Part shown: one piece after another, positions 8,258 through 17,870 of the stretch
Layout of the letters: each line of letters begins with the position of its first letter
Numbering within the stretch: position 1 is the first letter of the stretch
Assembly: GCA_031274365.1 (NCBI GenBank)
Contig: JAISQF010000002.1
Location: 1 to 64,000 of the forward strand
DNA length: 64,000 nt
DNA from: Elusimicrobiota bacterium
GTDB lineage: Bacteria > Elusimicrobiota > Endomicrobiia > Endomicrobiales > Endomicrobiaceae
Reading direction: 5' to 3'
Translations under genes and position numbers: made by a program
Notes under the pieces: model-generated
What the model was told of the DNA's origin: nothing
The model's input: the letters and a program-made list of their open reading frames with translations, nothing else
Databases searched by the model: none

Positions 8258-9805
8258 ATGAAAGACAGAATAATATTTTTTGACACAACGTTAAGAGACG
8301 GCGAGCAGTCCCCCGGCGCGAGTATGAATATTAAAGAGAAATTGCTTGTGGCTGAACAGCTTGAAAGTTTAGGTGTTGATATAATTGAAGCGGGTTTTCC
8401 AATTTCAAGTCCGGGCGATTTTGAATCCGTTAAAAGTATCGCAAAAAAAATAAAACATTCCTCCATAGCGGGTTTAAGCAGAGCTTCTGAAAAAGATATA
8501 AACGCTTGCTGGGATGCCGTAAAATGCGCAAACAAACCGAGAATCCACATATTTTTAGCCACATCAGATCTCCACATAGAAAAAAAACTCAATAAAACAA
8601 GACCTCAAATTTTAGATATGGCCGTTAAAGCGGTCAAATATGCAAAAAGTTTTTGTAAAGATATTGAATTTTCGGCTGAAGACGCGGGAAGATCCGATTT
8701 GGATTTTTTGTGTAAAGTTGTCGAGGCCGTGATAGACGCGGGCGCTTTGACTGTAAATATTCCCGACACTGTGGGATATACTATGCCTGCGGAGTTTGGA
8801 GAAAAAATAGTTTATATAAAAGAAAATGTTCCAAATATAAATAAAGCGGTAATCAGCGTTCATTGTCATAATGATTTGGGGCTTGCCGTGGCAAATTCTT
8901 TGTCGGCTATTGAAAAGGGAGCAAGGCAAATAGAATGCACGATAAACGGCATAGGCGAGCGGGCGGGAAACGCTTCGCTTGAAGAAATAGCGATGGCTAT
9001 AAAAGTCAGACCGCATTATTATAATGTTACGCATTCGATAAAAACAAAAGAAATTTATAAAACAAGCAGATTGGTTTCAAGTCTCACGGGCGTTGCCGTT
9101 CAAGTCAATAAAGCTATTGTCGGCGCTAATGCTTTTGCTCATGAATCGGGCATTCATCAAGACGGAGTGTTGAAAGCGCGCGAAACTTATGAAATTATGA
9201 GTCCCGAAGATGTCGGCGTTCCTGAAAGTTCTTTGGTATTAGGAAAACATTCCGGCAGACACGCTTTTTTTAATAGAATAAAAGCGCTCGGATATAAAAT
9301 AGACGAAAAAACGGCGCAGGATTTATTTGAAGAATTCAAAGTTCTTGCCGATAAGAAAAAAACCGTTTTTGATGACGACATAGCCGCAATGATTGAGGAA
9401 AAGACAGGTTCCACTAAAGAATATTTTTCTCTCAATTATCAAAGCGCTTCTTCGGGAACGGCGACTATACCCACAGCGACCGTTAGAATATTAAAAAAGC
9501 CGGAAAATGCAAAAGGCAAAACTGAAATTTTTCAAGAAGCCGCATGCGGAGCCGGACCGGTTGACGCAACGTTTAGGGCTATAGATAAAATTACAAAGAT
9601 GGATATAAAGCTCACAAGTTTTATATTAAAAGCGGTTTCTTCCGGAGTGGACGCTTTGGGAGAAGTTACGTTGAAAGCGGAATATAAAGGAGCGATTTAT
9701 TCCGGAAAGGGCATATCGACCGATATAGTCGAGGCGAGCGTAAAAGCTTATATGCAAGCTATAAATAAAGCCGTCAATTATAACGTGATTGATAAAAGGA
9801 GTTAA
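8258..9805 (+). CDS. leuA: 2-isopropylmalate synthase
   Basis: First committed step of leucine synthesis: condenses 2-oxoisovalerate with acetyl-CoA. The 515 residues have the usual bacterial layout. The TIM barrel starts with [12 protein letters not shown], continues with [12 protein letters not shown] for the metal site and GIGERAGNA, then a linker region with HESGIHQDG. The C-terminal allosteric leucine-binding domain starts at about 385. That complete regulatory domain predicts feedback inhibition by leucine. A citramalate synthase is a less likely alternative, given the adjoining leuC, leuD and leuB genes. It lies four bases after pssA, so the phospholipid pair and the leucine genes may share a transcript. 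Confidence 0.92.
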   Translation: MKDRIIFFDTTLRDGEQSPGASMNIKEKLLVAEQLESLGVDIIEAGFPISSPGDFESVKSIAKKIKHSSIAGLSRASEKDINACWDAVKCANKPRIHIFLATSDLHIEKKLNKTRPQILDMAVKAVKYAKSFCKDIEFSAEDAGRSDLDFLCKVVEAVIDAGALTVNIPDTVGYTMPAEFGEKIVYIKENVPNINKAVISVHCHNDLGLAVANSLSAIEKGARQIECTINGIGERAGNASLEEIAMAIKVRPHYYNVTHSIKTKEIYKTSRLVSSLTGVAVQVNKAIVGANAFAHESGIHQDGVLKARETYEIMSPEDVGVPESSLVLGKHSGRHAFFNRIKALGYKIDEKTAQDLFEEFKVLADKKKTVFDDDIAAMIEEKTGSTKEYFSLNYQSASSGTATIPTATVRILKKPENAKGKTEIFQEAACGAGPVDATFRAIDKITKMDIKLTSFILKAVSSGVDALGEVTLKAEYKGAIYSGKGISTDIVEASVKAYMQAINKAVNYNVIDKRS

Positions 9806-9806
9806 G

Positions 9807-11069
9807 ATGGGTCAAACAATTTCTGAGAAAATATTGGCTGCCCATTGCGGAAAAAAAATTGTGGAAGCGGGCGAATTTATAGAGCCTAAGCTTGATATAG
9901 TTTTGGCTAATGATATTACTGCGCCTCTTGCAATAAGAGAATTTGCTAAGACCGGTGCAAAAAAAATATTTGATAAAAATAAAATAGTTTTTGTCATGGA
10001 TCATTTTACTCCCAACAAAGATATAAACAGCGCCGAGCAAGTTAAATTTGTCAGAGAATTTGCAAAAGAACAAAAAATTAAACATTATTATGAGGGCGGA
10101 CAAAGTGGAGTTGAACACGCTCTTTTGCCCGAGCAGGGAATAGTTACAGCGGGCGATGTGATAATCGGCGCAGATTCTCACACTTGCACTTATGGAGCTA
10201 TCGGTGCTTTTTCAACCGGAGGTGGTTCCACCGATGTCGCTGCGGCAATGACTACCGGCAGGATTTGGTTCAAAGTTCCACAGTCAATCAAATTTATTCT
10301 CAAAGGCAAACTCAAAAAATGGGTAAGCGGCAAAGATATTATCCTATATATAATAGGTATGATAAGCGTTGACGGCGCTTTGTATAACGCTATGGAATTT
10401 ACCGGCAGCGCTGTGAAAAACCTCACAATCGCGGACAGATTTACAATTTGCAATATGGCTATTGAAGCGGGCGCAAAAAGCGGAATTTTTGAAGCTGATA
10501 ATGTTACTAAAAAATATCTTTCGGGACGGTCGTTGAGAAAACCAAAATATTATCAAAGCGATAAAGACGCAAAATATAATCAAATTTATGAAATTGACTG
10601 CTCAAAAATTTATCCTCAAATTGCAAAACCTTTTTTGCCGTCAAATGCGGACGCCGTCAAAAATCTTAAAAAAACCTACATTGATCAAGTGGTTATAGGT
10701 TCGTGCACAAACGGACGCATTGAGGATTTGAGAATAGCCGCTTTGATTATTAAAAAAGGTAAAAAAATAAATTCTAATGTCAGAGCAATTATAATTCCGG
10801 CGACCGCTCAAGTTTATTCGCAGGCGCTTAAAGAAGGATTGATTAAAATTTTTATAGACGCGGGGGCCATAGTTTCCGCTCCGACTTGCGGCCCTTGTTT
10901 GGGCGGTTATATGGGGATTTTGGCAGCGGGTGAAAAATGCGTTTCGACGACGAATAGAAATTTCGTCGGCAGAATGGGGCATATTAAATCTGAAGTTTTT
11001 TTAGCCAGTCCCGCGACTGCCGCCGCAAGCGCAGTAAAAGGATATATATCAAGTCCGGAAAGTATTTAA
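9807..11069 (+). CDS. leuC: 3-isopropylmalate dehydratase large subunit
   Basis: Catalytic subunit of isopropylmalate isomerase, an aconitase-family [4Fe-4S] enzyme converting 2- to 3-isopropylmalate in the cytoplasm. The start is set at 9807 because AAGGAG precedes that ATG, one base after the leuA stop. This gives 420 residues, the archaeal/short LeuC class. [11 protein letters not shown] forms part of the active site. The cluster cysteines are in VIGSCTNGR and [10 protein letters not shown]. It needs the LeuD subunit, encoded 46 bases downstream. Confidence 0.93.
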   Translation: MGQTISEKILAAHCGKKIVEAGEFIEPKLDIVLANDITAPLAIREFAKTGAKKIFDKNKIVFVMDHFTPNKDINSAEQVKFVREFAKEQKIKHYYEGGQSGVEHALLPEQGIVTAGDVIIGADSHTCTYGAIGAFSTGGGSTDVAAAMTTGRIWFKVPQSIKFILKGKLKKWVSGKDIILYIIGMISVDGALYNAMEFTGSAVKNLTIADRFTICNMAIEAGAKSGIFEADNVTKKYLSGRSLRKPKYYQSDKDAKYNQIYEIDCSKIYPQIAKPFLPSNADAVKNLKKTYIDQVVIGSCTNGRIEDLRIAALIIKKGKKINSNVRAIIIPATAQVYSQALKEGLIKIFIDAGAIVSAPTCGPCLGGYMGILAAGEKCVSTTNRNFVGRMGHIKSEVFLASPATAAASAVKGYISSPESI

Positions 11070-11115
11070 CGTTTTTGACGCGGATATTTTTGCATAAACA
11101 CATAAGGAGATTTTA

Positions 11116-11607
11116 ATGAGCGATATAAAGTTAAAAGGAAAAGTTCACAAATACGGCTCTAATGTCAACACCGACGAGATAATTCCCGCGCGTTATCTAA
11201 ATTTGTCGGATTTGGAAACTTTGGCTAAATATTGTATGGAAGATATTGATAAGGATTTTGTTAAAAGAGTTAAGACGGGCGATATTATTGTCGCTCAAAA
11301 CAATTTCGGCTGCGGTTCCTCAAGAGAGCATGCTCCCGCAGTCATTAAAGCCGTCGGAGTCTCGGCTGTGATAGCTAATTCTTTTGCAAGGATTTTTTTT
11401 AGAAATGCAATAAATATAGGCTTGCCTATTTTGGAATGTCCCCAAGCCGTCGAAGCTCTGTCCAATGGAGACGAAGTCGAAATAGATCTTGACGCCGGCG
11501 AGATAAAAAATATAAGTAAAAACGAAATATATAAAACTCAAAAATTTCCTGACTTTATGCAAAAAATTATAAAAGCCGGCGGATTATTGGGTTATATAAA
11601 AAAATAG
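11116..11607 (+). CDS. leuD: 3-isopropylmalate dehydratase small subunit
   Basis: Swivel-domain subunit that closes the active site of LeuC and gives substrate specificity. At 163 residues it is the short form that pairs with the short Leu[11 protein letters not shown] near the N-terminus and [12 protein letters not shown] around residue 60 are the family marks. A ribosome site AAGGAG precedes the ATG. It is followed 17 bases later by the glycerol dehydrogenase gene, not by leuB. Confidence 0.93.
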   Translation: MSDIKLKGKVHKYGSNVNTDEIIPARYLNLSDLETLAKYCMEDIDKDFVKRVKTGDIIVAQNNFGCGSSREHAPAVIKAVGVSAVIANSFARIFFRNAINIGLPILECPQAVEALSNGDEVEIDLDAGEIKNISKNEIYKTQKFPDFMQKIIKAGGLLGYIKK

Positions 11608-11624
11608 ATTGAGGAGGAGTTTTT

Positions 11625-12737
11625 ATGGCAACAATTATCGGAGGTCCAGCGCGTTATATTCAAGGACGCGGTGAATTAAAAAATTTAGGGAAACACATTG
11701 AGAAATTCGGAAAGAATGTTTATATCCTAATAAGCAAAAATGGAAAAGAAAGATTTGGCTCGACTATTGAGGAGAATTTGAAAGCGGCGGGATTAAAAGC
11801 CGTTTTTGATATTTTCAAAGGCGAATGTTCGCAAAAAGAAATTGAACGCGTAAAAAGCGAATTTGAAAAAAATAAAAGCGACGTTATAGTTGCGGTGGGC
11901 GGCGGAAAAATTCTTGATACGGCAAAAGCCGTGGCCGATTATTTAGTCAAACCGGCGGCGATAGTTCCCACGATAGCTTCAACCGACGCTCCTTGCAGCG
12001 CATTGTCCGTTATTTACAGCGACGACGGAGTTTTTGAAAAATATCTTTTTACAAAAGCAAGTCCAAATGTTGTTTTGGTTGACAGCGATATTATAAGCCA
12101 AGCGCCGGCGCGTTTGATTGTTTCGGGAATGGGCGACGCTTTGGCGACATATTTTGAAGCTCTCAGCGCTTATCGCTCGACCGCTCTCAATTGTCTTGGC
12201 GGAAATATTACAAAGAGCGCTCTTGCTTTGGCAAAGTTATGTTATGAAACATTGCTTGAAAGCGGATATGCCGCCAAACTTGCCGTCGAACAAAAAGTTT
12301 GCACAAAAGCCGTTGAAGATATTATTGAAGCAAACACATATCTTTCCGGCATAGGTTTTGAAAGCGGAGGACTTGCGGCGGCTCATTCCGTGCATAACGG
12401 ACTTACGGCAATACCTGAAACTCATCAATTTTATCATGGCGAAAAAGTGGCTTTCGGAACGATAACGCAATTGGTTCTCGAGGGAGAATCTATGGATTTG
12501 ATAAATGAAGTTATCTGTTTTTGCAAATCTGTGGGACTGCCTACGACTTTTGCGGACTTAAATGTTAAAAAAATTGATAAAAATCAATTGATGGAAGTTG
12601 CAAAGATAGCTTGCGCAAGCGCTGAGCCTATCAATTCTTTATATTATCCAGTATCTCCCGAAGCCATTTATGCGGCAATGTTGGGAGCGGACGCGATTGG
12701 AAGAAATTATATGTGTCCTGTCGACGATAAGAAATAA
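11625..12737 (+). CDS. gldA: Glycerol dehydrogenase family protein
   Basis: NAD-dependent, metal-dependent polyol dehydrogenase of the GldA group. The group classically interconverts glycerol and dihydroxyacetone, and relatives act on other 1,2-diols or 2-hydroxyketones. The 370 residues match the family. VGGGKILDTAKA binds the nucleotide, and the Zn ligands are recognisable as D in GMGDALATYFEA, H in AAHSVHNGL and H in HQFYHGEKVAFG. GAGGAGTTTTT precedes the ATG. Its place inside a leucine operon, between leuD and leuB, is unusual. Either the operon was interrupted by insertion or the enzyme has a role tied to hydroxy-acid or keto metabolites. No direct evidence favours one view. Confidence 0.88.
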   Translation: MATIIGGPARYIQGRGELKNLGKHIEKFGKNVYILISKNGKERFGSTIEENLKAAGLKAVFDIFKGECSQKEIERVKSEFEKNKSDVIVAVGGGKILDTAKAVADYLVKPAAIVPTIASTDAPCSALSVIYSDDGVFEKYLFTKASPNVVLVDSDIISQAPARLIVSGMGDALATYFEALSAYRSTALNCLGGNITKSALALAKLCYETLLESGYAAKLAVEQKVCTKAVEDIIEANTYLSGIGFESGGLAAAHSVHNGLTAIPETHQFYHGEKVAFGTITQLVLEGESMDLINEVICFCKSVGLPTTFADLNVKKIDKNQLMEVAKIACASAEPINSLYYPVSPEAIYAAMLGADAIGRNYMCPVDDKK

Positions 12738-12770
12738 AATTAAATAAATTTTGCAATGTATGAGAAAAAT

Positions 12771-12805
12771 AAAACCGCGATTGGATAAAATCCTTTCGCG
12801 GTTTT
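12771..12805 (+). terminator. Hairpin terminator between gldA and leuB
   Basis: AAAACCGCGA (12771-12780) pairs with TCGCGGTTTT (12796-12805), and an inner GGAT/ATCC extends the stem. The T run is short on the plus strand. It may give partial termination before leuB. Confidence 0.65.
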
Positions 12806-12826
12806 CATAAATTATGGAGAAAAAAT

Positions 12827-13894
12827 ATGTCTAAAACTTATAAAATAGCTTTAATACCGGGAGATGGAACCGGTCCTGAAGCGCTCGGAGAAGGCGTAAA
12901 AGTTATTCAATCGGCGGCTAAAAAATACAATTTTATTTTAGATTTTGTTTATTATGATTTGGGAGGAGACAGATACTTAAAAACCGGAGAAATTTTACCA
13001 AGCAGCGTAATTGAAGAATTCAAAAAATTTGACGCCATGTATCTGGGGGCTATCGGTCATCCCGACGTAAAACCCGGCATTTTAGAAAAAGGTATTTTAT
13101 TAAGACTTCGTTTTGAGCTTGACCAATACATAAATTTGCGTCCCGTAAAATTATATCCAAATATTGAAACTCCTATTAAAAATAAAAATCCAATCGATAT
13201 AGATATGATAATTGTCCGCGAAAATACCGAAGGACTTTATGTCGGAGCCGGCGGATTTTTGAAAAAAGACACGCCTCAAGAAGTTGCGACCCAAGCGAGT
13301 ATAAATACAAGGTTTGGCGTAGAACGCTGCATACGTTATGCTTATGAATTGACAAAAAGACGTTCAAAAGAAAATAAACTCACTCTCTGCGGAAAAACAA
13401 ATGTTTTAACTTATGCGTCGGATTTATGGCAGAGAACTTTTAATATAGTGTCAAAAGATTATCCTGAAATTAAATGCGATTATGTAAATGTTGACGCCGT
13501 GTGTATGTGGCTTGTAAAAAATCCCGAATGGTTTGACGTCATAGTCACTGACAATCTTTTTGGCGATATCATCACAGACCTTGCGGCAATGATACAAGGC
13601 GGTATAGGAGTGGCGGCAGGCGGAAATATCAATCCCGACAAAGGCGGAATTTCTATGTTTGAACCTATGGGAGGCTCGGCGCCAAAATACACGGGACAAA
13701 ATATAATAAATCCCATAGCGGCTATAAACGCGGGCTCTATGATGCTTGATTATTTGGGCGAGCGCAAAGCCGCAAAAGATATTGAGAAAGCTCTTGTCAA
13801 AGCGCTTGAGACGGGAAAAATAAAAAGTATGAACGCCGGCAAAATGGGACTTTCAACAAGTCAAATCGGAGATCTGATAGCGGGCTTTATATAA
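12827..13894 (+). CDS. leuB: 3-isopropylmalate dehydrogenase
   Basis: NAD-dependent oxidative decarboxylation of 3-isopropylmalate to 2-oxoisocaproate, the last leucine-specific step before transamination. The 355 residues show PGDGTGPEA near the N-terminus. LRFELDQYINLRPVKL follows, with the substrate arginines. Further on are RENTEGLYVGAGG, TDNLFGDIITDLA with metal-binding aspartates, and EPMGGSAPKYTG near the NAD site. The sequence is of the isocitrate/isopropylmalate dehydrogenase superfamily, so homoisocitrate or tartrate activity is conceivable. The leuA-leuC-leuD context makes LeuB by far the best call. The matching aminotransferase gene ilvE lies far away at 49144. Confidence 0.9.
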   Translation: MSKTYKIALIPGDGTGPEALGEGVKVIQSAAKKYNFILDFVYYDLGGDRYLKTGEILPSSVIEEFKKFDAMYLGAIGHPDVKPGILEKGILLRLRFELDQYINLRPVKLYPNIETPIKNKNPIDIDMIIVRENTEGLYVGAGGFLKKDTPQEVATQASINTRFGVERCIRYAYELTKRRSKENKLTLCGKTNVLTYASDLWQRTFNIVSKDYPEIKCDYVNVDAVCMWLVKNPEWFDVIVTDNLFGDIITDLAAMIQGGIGVAAGGNINPDKGGISMFEPMGGSAPKYTGQNIINPIAAINAGSMMLDYLGERKAAKDIEKALVKALETGKIKSMNAGKMGLSTSQIGDLIAGFI

Positions 13895-13907
13895 ATTAAG
13901 CAAAGTT

Positions 13908-13935
13908 TTTACAGCATTACAATTTATATTATATT
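13908..13935 (+). promoter_or_regulatory. Putative sigma-70 promoter for asd
   Basis: TTTACA (13908-13913), a 16-base spacer and TATATT (13930-13935), about 45 bases before the asd start. The GAGAGG ribosome site follows further down. Confidence 0.5.
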
Positions 13936-13978
13936 TGTGTAATAAAAGAATTTAATAAATATACAGAGAGGTAAAAAA

Positions 13979-15001
13979 ATGTCGAGAAAGTATAAAGTGG
14001 CAGTTGTTGGCGCGACTGGAGCGGTAGGACTTGAGATGATTAAAATGCTTGGAAGCAGAAATTTTCCGGTTGAGAGCGTAAAATTTTTGGCTTCGCAGCG
14101 TTCTGCGGGAAAAAAATTAAAATTTAACGGAAAAGATATTGTCGTCGAACTTCTCACAAAAGATTCGGGCAAAGGCGTTGACATAGCTTTGTATAGCGCG
14201 GGCGCGGCAATTTCAAAAGAATTTGCGCCGTCTTTTGTCGCCGACGGATGTTTTGTAATTGATAATTCGAGCGCATGGCGTATGGAAAAAGAAATTCCTC
14301 TAATTGTTCCTGAAGTTAATCCCGGCGATTTAAGCAAAGATAAAAAACTTATAGCCAATCCAAACTGCTCCACAATTCAAATGGTGGTTGTTCTAAAACC
14401 TTTACATGACGCGGCAAAAATAAAAAGAGTGATAGTCTCGACGTATCAATCTGTTTCCGGCGCGGGACAAAAAGGAATAAACGAACTTATAAATCAAACT
14501 AAACTTTGGGCTAATGACGAAAATATTCCCGCGGCTGAAAAATTTCAATATCAAATAGCTTTCAATTTAATACCTCAAATAGATACTTTTCTTGAAAACG
14601 GATACACTAAAGAGGAAATGAAAATGACTAATGAGACTAAAAAAATTATGGGCGACGAAAATATAGAAGTAAGCGCAACTTGCGTGCGCGTTCCGGTTTT
14701 TCGCTCTCACAGCGAAAATGTTTGGATTGAAACGGAAAAACCTTTATCCGCTAAAGACGCAAAAGAAATTTTATCCAAAGCCGACGGAGTTGAAGTTATA
14801 GATTCGCCGGAAAATTCAAAATATCCTATGCCTTTTTACGCTCAAAATCAACAGACAACTTATGTCGGCAGAATACGCAAAGACATTTCAACAAAAAATA
14901 ACGCTTTAACTTTTTGGATAGTCTCTGACAATCTATTAAAAGGCGCGGCGCTAAACGCGGTTCAGATAGCCGAGACTTTGATAAAAAGAAATTTGGTTTA
15001 G
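13979..15001 (+). CDS. asd: Aspartate-semialdehyde dehydrogenase
   Basis: Makes aspartate semialdehyde from aspartyl phosphate with NADPH, the branch point to lysine, diaminopimelate, threonine and methionine. Peptidoglycan synthesis therefore depends on it. The 340 residues start with the nucleotide motif GATGAVGLEM, carry the active-site cysteine in ANPNCSTIQM (about residue 130) and the substrate region SVSGAGQKG, with a conserved histidine in RSHSEN. This is the shorter Gram-positive/archaeal-like class of Asd. GAGAGGT precedes the ATG. It appears to be transcribed alone. Confidence 0.93.
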   Translation: MSRKYKVAVVGATGAVGLEMIKMLGSRNFPVESVKFLASQRSAGKKLKFNGKDIVVELLTKDSGKGVDIALYSAGAAISKEFAPSFVADGCFVIDNSSAWRMEKEIPLIVPEVNPGDLSKDKKLIANPNCSTIQMVVVLKPLHDAAKIKRVIVSTYQSVSGAGQKGINELINQTKLWANDENIPAAEKFQYQIAFNLIPQIDTFLENGYTKEEMKMTNETKKIMGDENIEVSATCVRVPVFRSHSENVWIETEKPLSAKDAKEILSKADGVEVIDSPENSKYPMPFYAQNQQTTYVGRIRKDISTKNNALTFWIVSDNLLKGAALNAVQIAETLIKRNLV

Positions 15002-15067
15002 TTTTTTGTCCGCGGCGTTGAGGATATTTGCTCGTTCTATAAAGCGGTCTCCGATAAGAAACTAAAA

Positions 15068-15086
15068 AAGCGCTGTTTTGGCGCTT
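15068..15086. terminator. Small hairpin after asd
   Basis: AAGCGC and GCGCTT pair around a TGTTTTG loop. The run of T is on the minus-strand side (complement of 15064-15069), and the plus strand lacks a good T tail. As a terminator of asd it is therefore weak. Confidence 0.4.
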
Positions 15087-15093
15087 AATAAAA

Positions 15094-15122
15094 TTGACAC
15101 TAAATGCTTAGTTTTATACAAT
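15094..15122 (+). promoter_or_regulatory. Strong sigma-70-like promoter for the heptose/Kdo/Lpt operon
   Basis: A perfect TTGACA (15094-15099), a 17-base spacer and TACAAT (15117-15122), 28 bases before the hldD start. The genes from here to lptB run in one direction with small gaps, so this promoter may drive most of them. Confidence 0.75.
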
Positions 15123-15150
15123 CGTTAAAACCAAAAAACAGGAGAAAACA

Positions 15151-16113
15151 ATGATCGTTTTAACGGGCGGTGCAGGTTTTATAGGGAGCTGTTTTCTTTG
15201 GAAGCTTAATCAAGAGAATATAAAAAATATTTTAGTAGTGGATCATTTGGACGATAGTGAAAAATGGAAAAATTTGACGGGCAAAAAATTTACGGATTTT
15301 ATTCAAAAAAATGATTTTATTAGTCGCGTAGAATCAAGACAATTCTCAAAACCCGAGGCAATAATTCATCTTGGGGCATGCAGTTCAACCACATTATCAG
15401 ACGGAAATTATTACATTAAAAACAATTATGAATATTCAAAAACTCTCGCTTTGTGGGCTTTTGAATGGGGCATTCCTTTTATATACGCGTCGTCAGCCGC
15501 CACATACGGAGACGGAAATTTTGGATACGACGACGACTTGTCAAAATTATATCAATATCAACCTTTAAATATGTATGGATATTCAAAACATCTTTTTGAT
15601 TTGTGGTTGTTAAATAACGGGTATGCGCAAAAAGCTTCCGGAATTAAATTTTTCAATGTTTTTGGTCCTAATGAATACCATAAAGGCGATATGAAAAGCG
15701 TTATGTGTAAGAGCTTTGACGAAGTTTCTAAAAAGGGGACGATAAAATTGTTCAAGTCTTATAGAGACGATTATCCCGACGGCGGGCAGAAAAGAGATTT
15801 CATTTATGTAAAGGATGCCGTCGAGGCCGTTTATTTTTTATTTGAGAATCCTTCAAAAACGGGAATTTTTAATTTAGGAACTGGAATAGCAAGAACATGG
15901 AATGATTTGGCAAATGCAATGTTTGAAGCCGCTGGTAAAAAAGGAAATATAGAATATACGGATATGCCTGATAATCTTAAATCAAAGTATCAATATTTTA
16001 CTCAAGCTAAAATGGATAAATTAAGACAGGCGGGTTTTGATAAACCTTTTATGAAATTAGAAGACAGCGTAAAGGATTATTATCAATACTTAAAAAACAA
16101 AATCTATCTATAG
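15151..16113 (+). CDS. hldD: ADP-L-glycero-D-manno-heptose 6-epimerase
   Basis: Last step in making the heptose donor for the lipopolysaccharide inner core. It is an extended short-chain dehydrogenase using tightly bound NADP. TGGAGFIGS lies at the N-terminus, YGYSKHLFD holds the catalytic Tyr and Lys, and HKGDMKSV and NLGTGIARTW are typical HldD segments. The 320 residues fit. A CAGGAG ribosome site precedes the ATG. It is followed 27 bases later by the heptose kinase gene, and the Kdo genes come next. The nucleotidyltransferase, isomerase and phosphatase of the pathway are not in the window. Confidence 0.92.
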   Translation: MIVLTGGAGFIGSCFLWKLNQENIKNILVVDHLDDSEKWKNLTGKKFTDFIQKNDFISRVESRQFSKPEAIIHLGACSSTTLSDGNYYIKNNYEYSKTLALWAFEWGIPFIYASSAATYGDGNFGYDDDLSKLYQYQPLNMYGYSKHLFDLWLLNNGYAQKASGIKFFNVFGPNEYHKGDMKSVMCKSFDEVSKKGTIKLFKSYRDDYPDGGQKRDFIYVKDAVEAVYFLFENPSKTGIFNLGTGIARTWNDLANAMFEAAGKKGNIEYTDMPDNLKSKYQYFTQAKMDKLRQAGFDKPFMKLEDSVKDYYQYLKNKIYL

Positions 16114-16140
16114 AGTTCCTAATCTATAAAAGGATAAAAA

Positions 16141-17133
16141 ATGGAAAAAAATAATCTCCTGGATTTAATTTCATCTTTTAATCGGCAAAAAATACTTGTT
16201 ATAGGCGACAGTATGGTTGATAAATTTATTTGGGGAACCGTAAAAAGAATATCGCCGGAAGCGCCTGTTCCGATTGTGGAAGTGACGGGTGAAAGCGAAA
16301 CTTTAGGCGGGGCTGGAAATGTCGCTTCAAATATAGCGGCTTTAGGCGCGGAAGTTTATTTGATAAGCGCTACGGGAGACGATTCTAATTCGGAACTAAT
16401 GACTGAATTATTGAAAAAGCAAAACATCAGCTCAAAATATCTTGTCAAAGACGTAAATAAACCGACTATAATAAAGACGAGAATTATAGCCGCTCATCAG
16501 CAAATAGTGAGAGTTGATAAAGAAATTAAGGGCGCGCCGGCGAGTATTGCCAAAGATCAGATATTAAAAAATATAGAGGAAGTAATACCAAAAGTCAACG
16601 GAGTGATAATTTCTGATTATGGAAAAGGCGTGGTTGAGGATTCTGTTTTGAAAAGAGCCGTCGAATTGTCAAGGCAATGCGAAATCCCGATAAGCGTCGA
16701 TCCAAAACTTGACAATTTTAAGAAATATTACGGAGTGACAACTATAACGCCCAATACTAAAGAAGCGATAGAGGGAATGAGGGCTTCTGATATTGAGACA
16801 GACGACGATATTGCAAAACTTGGAAGCGAGATATTAAAGCTCATCAATTCGGATTCCGTTTTAATAACCCGCAGCGAGAAAGGTATGATGCTTATTGAGC
16901 CGGATAATAAAATTACAAATATTCCCACGCGCGCAAAAGAAGTTTATGACGTTACGGGCGCGGGCGACACGGTAATATCGGTTATGACTTTAGCGCTTGG
17001 CGCGGGAGCTGATTTTCTTAAAGCCGCTGAAATTGCAAACTTTGCGGCGGGGATAGTTGTGGGAAAAATCGGAACGGCTTCGGCAAATCCTGAGGAATTA
17101 AAAAATGCTATAGAGGAATTTTACAAAAGATGA
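16141..17133 (+). CDS. rfaE1: D-glycero-beta-D-manno-heptose-7-phosphate kinase (stand-alone HldE domain 1)
   Basis: PfkB/ribokinase-family kinase phosphorylating heptose 7-phosphate to the 1,7-bisphosphate. The 330 residues correspond to domain 1 of the E. coli HldE fusion. The cytidylyltransferase-like domain 2 is absent, so ADP transfer must be done by a separate protein encoded elsewhere. Visible marks are GDSMVDKFIWG at the start, GGAGNVASNIAALGA for the sugar site and DVTGAGDTV for the ATP site and catalytic Asp. The stop overlaps the kdsB start by ATGA. Confidence 0.9.
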   Translation: MEKNNLLDLISSFNRQKILVIGDSMVDKFIWGTVKRISPEAPVPIVEVTGESETLGGAGNVASNIAALGAEVYLISATGDDSNSELMTELLKKQNISSKYLVKDVNKPTIIKTRIIAAHQQIVRVDKEIKGAPASIAKDQILKNIEEVIPKVNGVIISDYGKGVVEDSVLKRAVELSRQCEIPISVDPKLDNFKKYYGVTTITPNTKEAIEGMRASDIETDDDIAKLGSEILKLINSDSVLITRSEKGMMLIEPDNKITNIPTRAKEVYDVTGAGDTVISVMTLALGAGADFLKAAEIANFAAGIVVGKIGTASANPEELKNAIEEFYKR

Positions 17134-17858
17134 AAGCCGCCGTGATTATTCCCTCAAGATATGCGTCAAGCAGATTTCCGGGAAAAGCTCTTGCTTTAAT
17201 AAAAGGAAAATCTCTTATAGAGCGCGTTGTGGAGCGGGCAAGACAAAGTAAAAATGCCGACATTGTGGCGGTGGCGGCCGACGATAAAAGAATTTTTGAA
17301 AAAGTTAAATCCATAGGCGGAGAAGTTTTTATGACTCCTTTGGACTGCAAAAGCGGAACCGACAGGATAGCTTTTGTCGCTCAAAAGTTTCTTAAAAATT
17401 ATGATATTTTTATAAATATTCAAGGGGACGAGCCATTGATAAATCCCGTTTTAATAGATAGATTGATTGACGAACTTAAAAATAATCCAAAACTTGAATT
17501 TATTACGGCGGCATATCCTTTCAAAGACGAGGCGGAAGCAAAAGATCCCAATAATGTAAAAGTGGTTTTTGATAAAAACGGTTATGCTTTGTTTTTTTCG
17601 CGCTCGCTGATACCTTATAATAGAGATTCAAATTCCGTAGTGCATTATAAGCACATAGGGATTTACGGATATAAAAGAGATTTTTTAATCGCTTTTTCAA
17701 AATATAAAACGGCAGTTTTAGAAAAAGCCGAAGTGCTTGAACAGTTGAGAGCTTTGGAATACGGACATAGAATAAAAGTGATTATAGCCGACGAGGACAG
17801 TGTTGGGGTGGACGTTCCTCATGATGTTGTTTTGGTTGAGGGTTTAATTGATAATTAA
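17130..17858 (+). CDS. kdsB: 3-deoxy-manno-octulosonate cytidylyltransferase
   Basis: Activates Kdo with CTP to CMP-Kdo, the donor for the inner core. The 242 residues start with IIPSRYASSRFPGKAL, the nucleotide-binding start of the family, and carry NIQGDEPLI and the HIGIYGYKRDF region. It overlaps the heptose kinase gene by four bases and is followed 12 bases later by kdsA. Confidence 0.94.
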   Translation: MKAAVIIPSRYASSRFPGKALALIKGKSLIERVVERARQSKNADIVAVAADDKRIFEKVKSIGGEVFMTPLDCKSGTDRIAFVAQKFLKNYDIFINIQGDEPLINPVLIDRLIDELKNNPKLEFITAAYPFKDEAEAKDPNNVKVVFDKNGYALFFSRSLIPYNRDSNSVVHYKHIGIYGYKRDFLIAFSKYKTAVLEKAEVLEQLRALEYGHRIKVIIADEDSVGVDVPHDVVLVEGLIDN

Positions 17859-17870
17859 GACGGGGAAAAT

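Noticed and set aside
13924..14373. 149-residue minus-strand frame opposite the asd start
   Set aside because: Shadow of asd; begins in the promoter region of that gene and has no family features.
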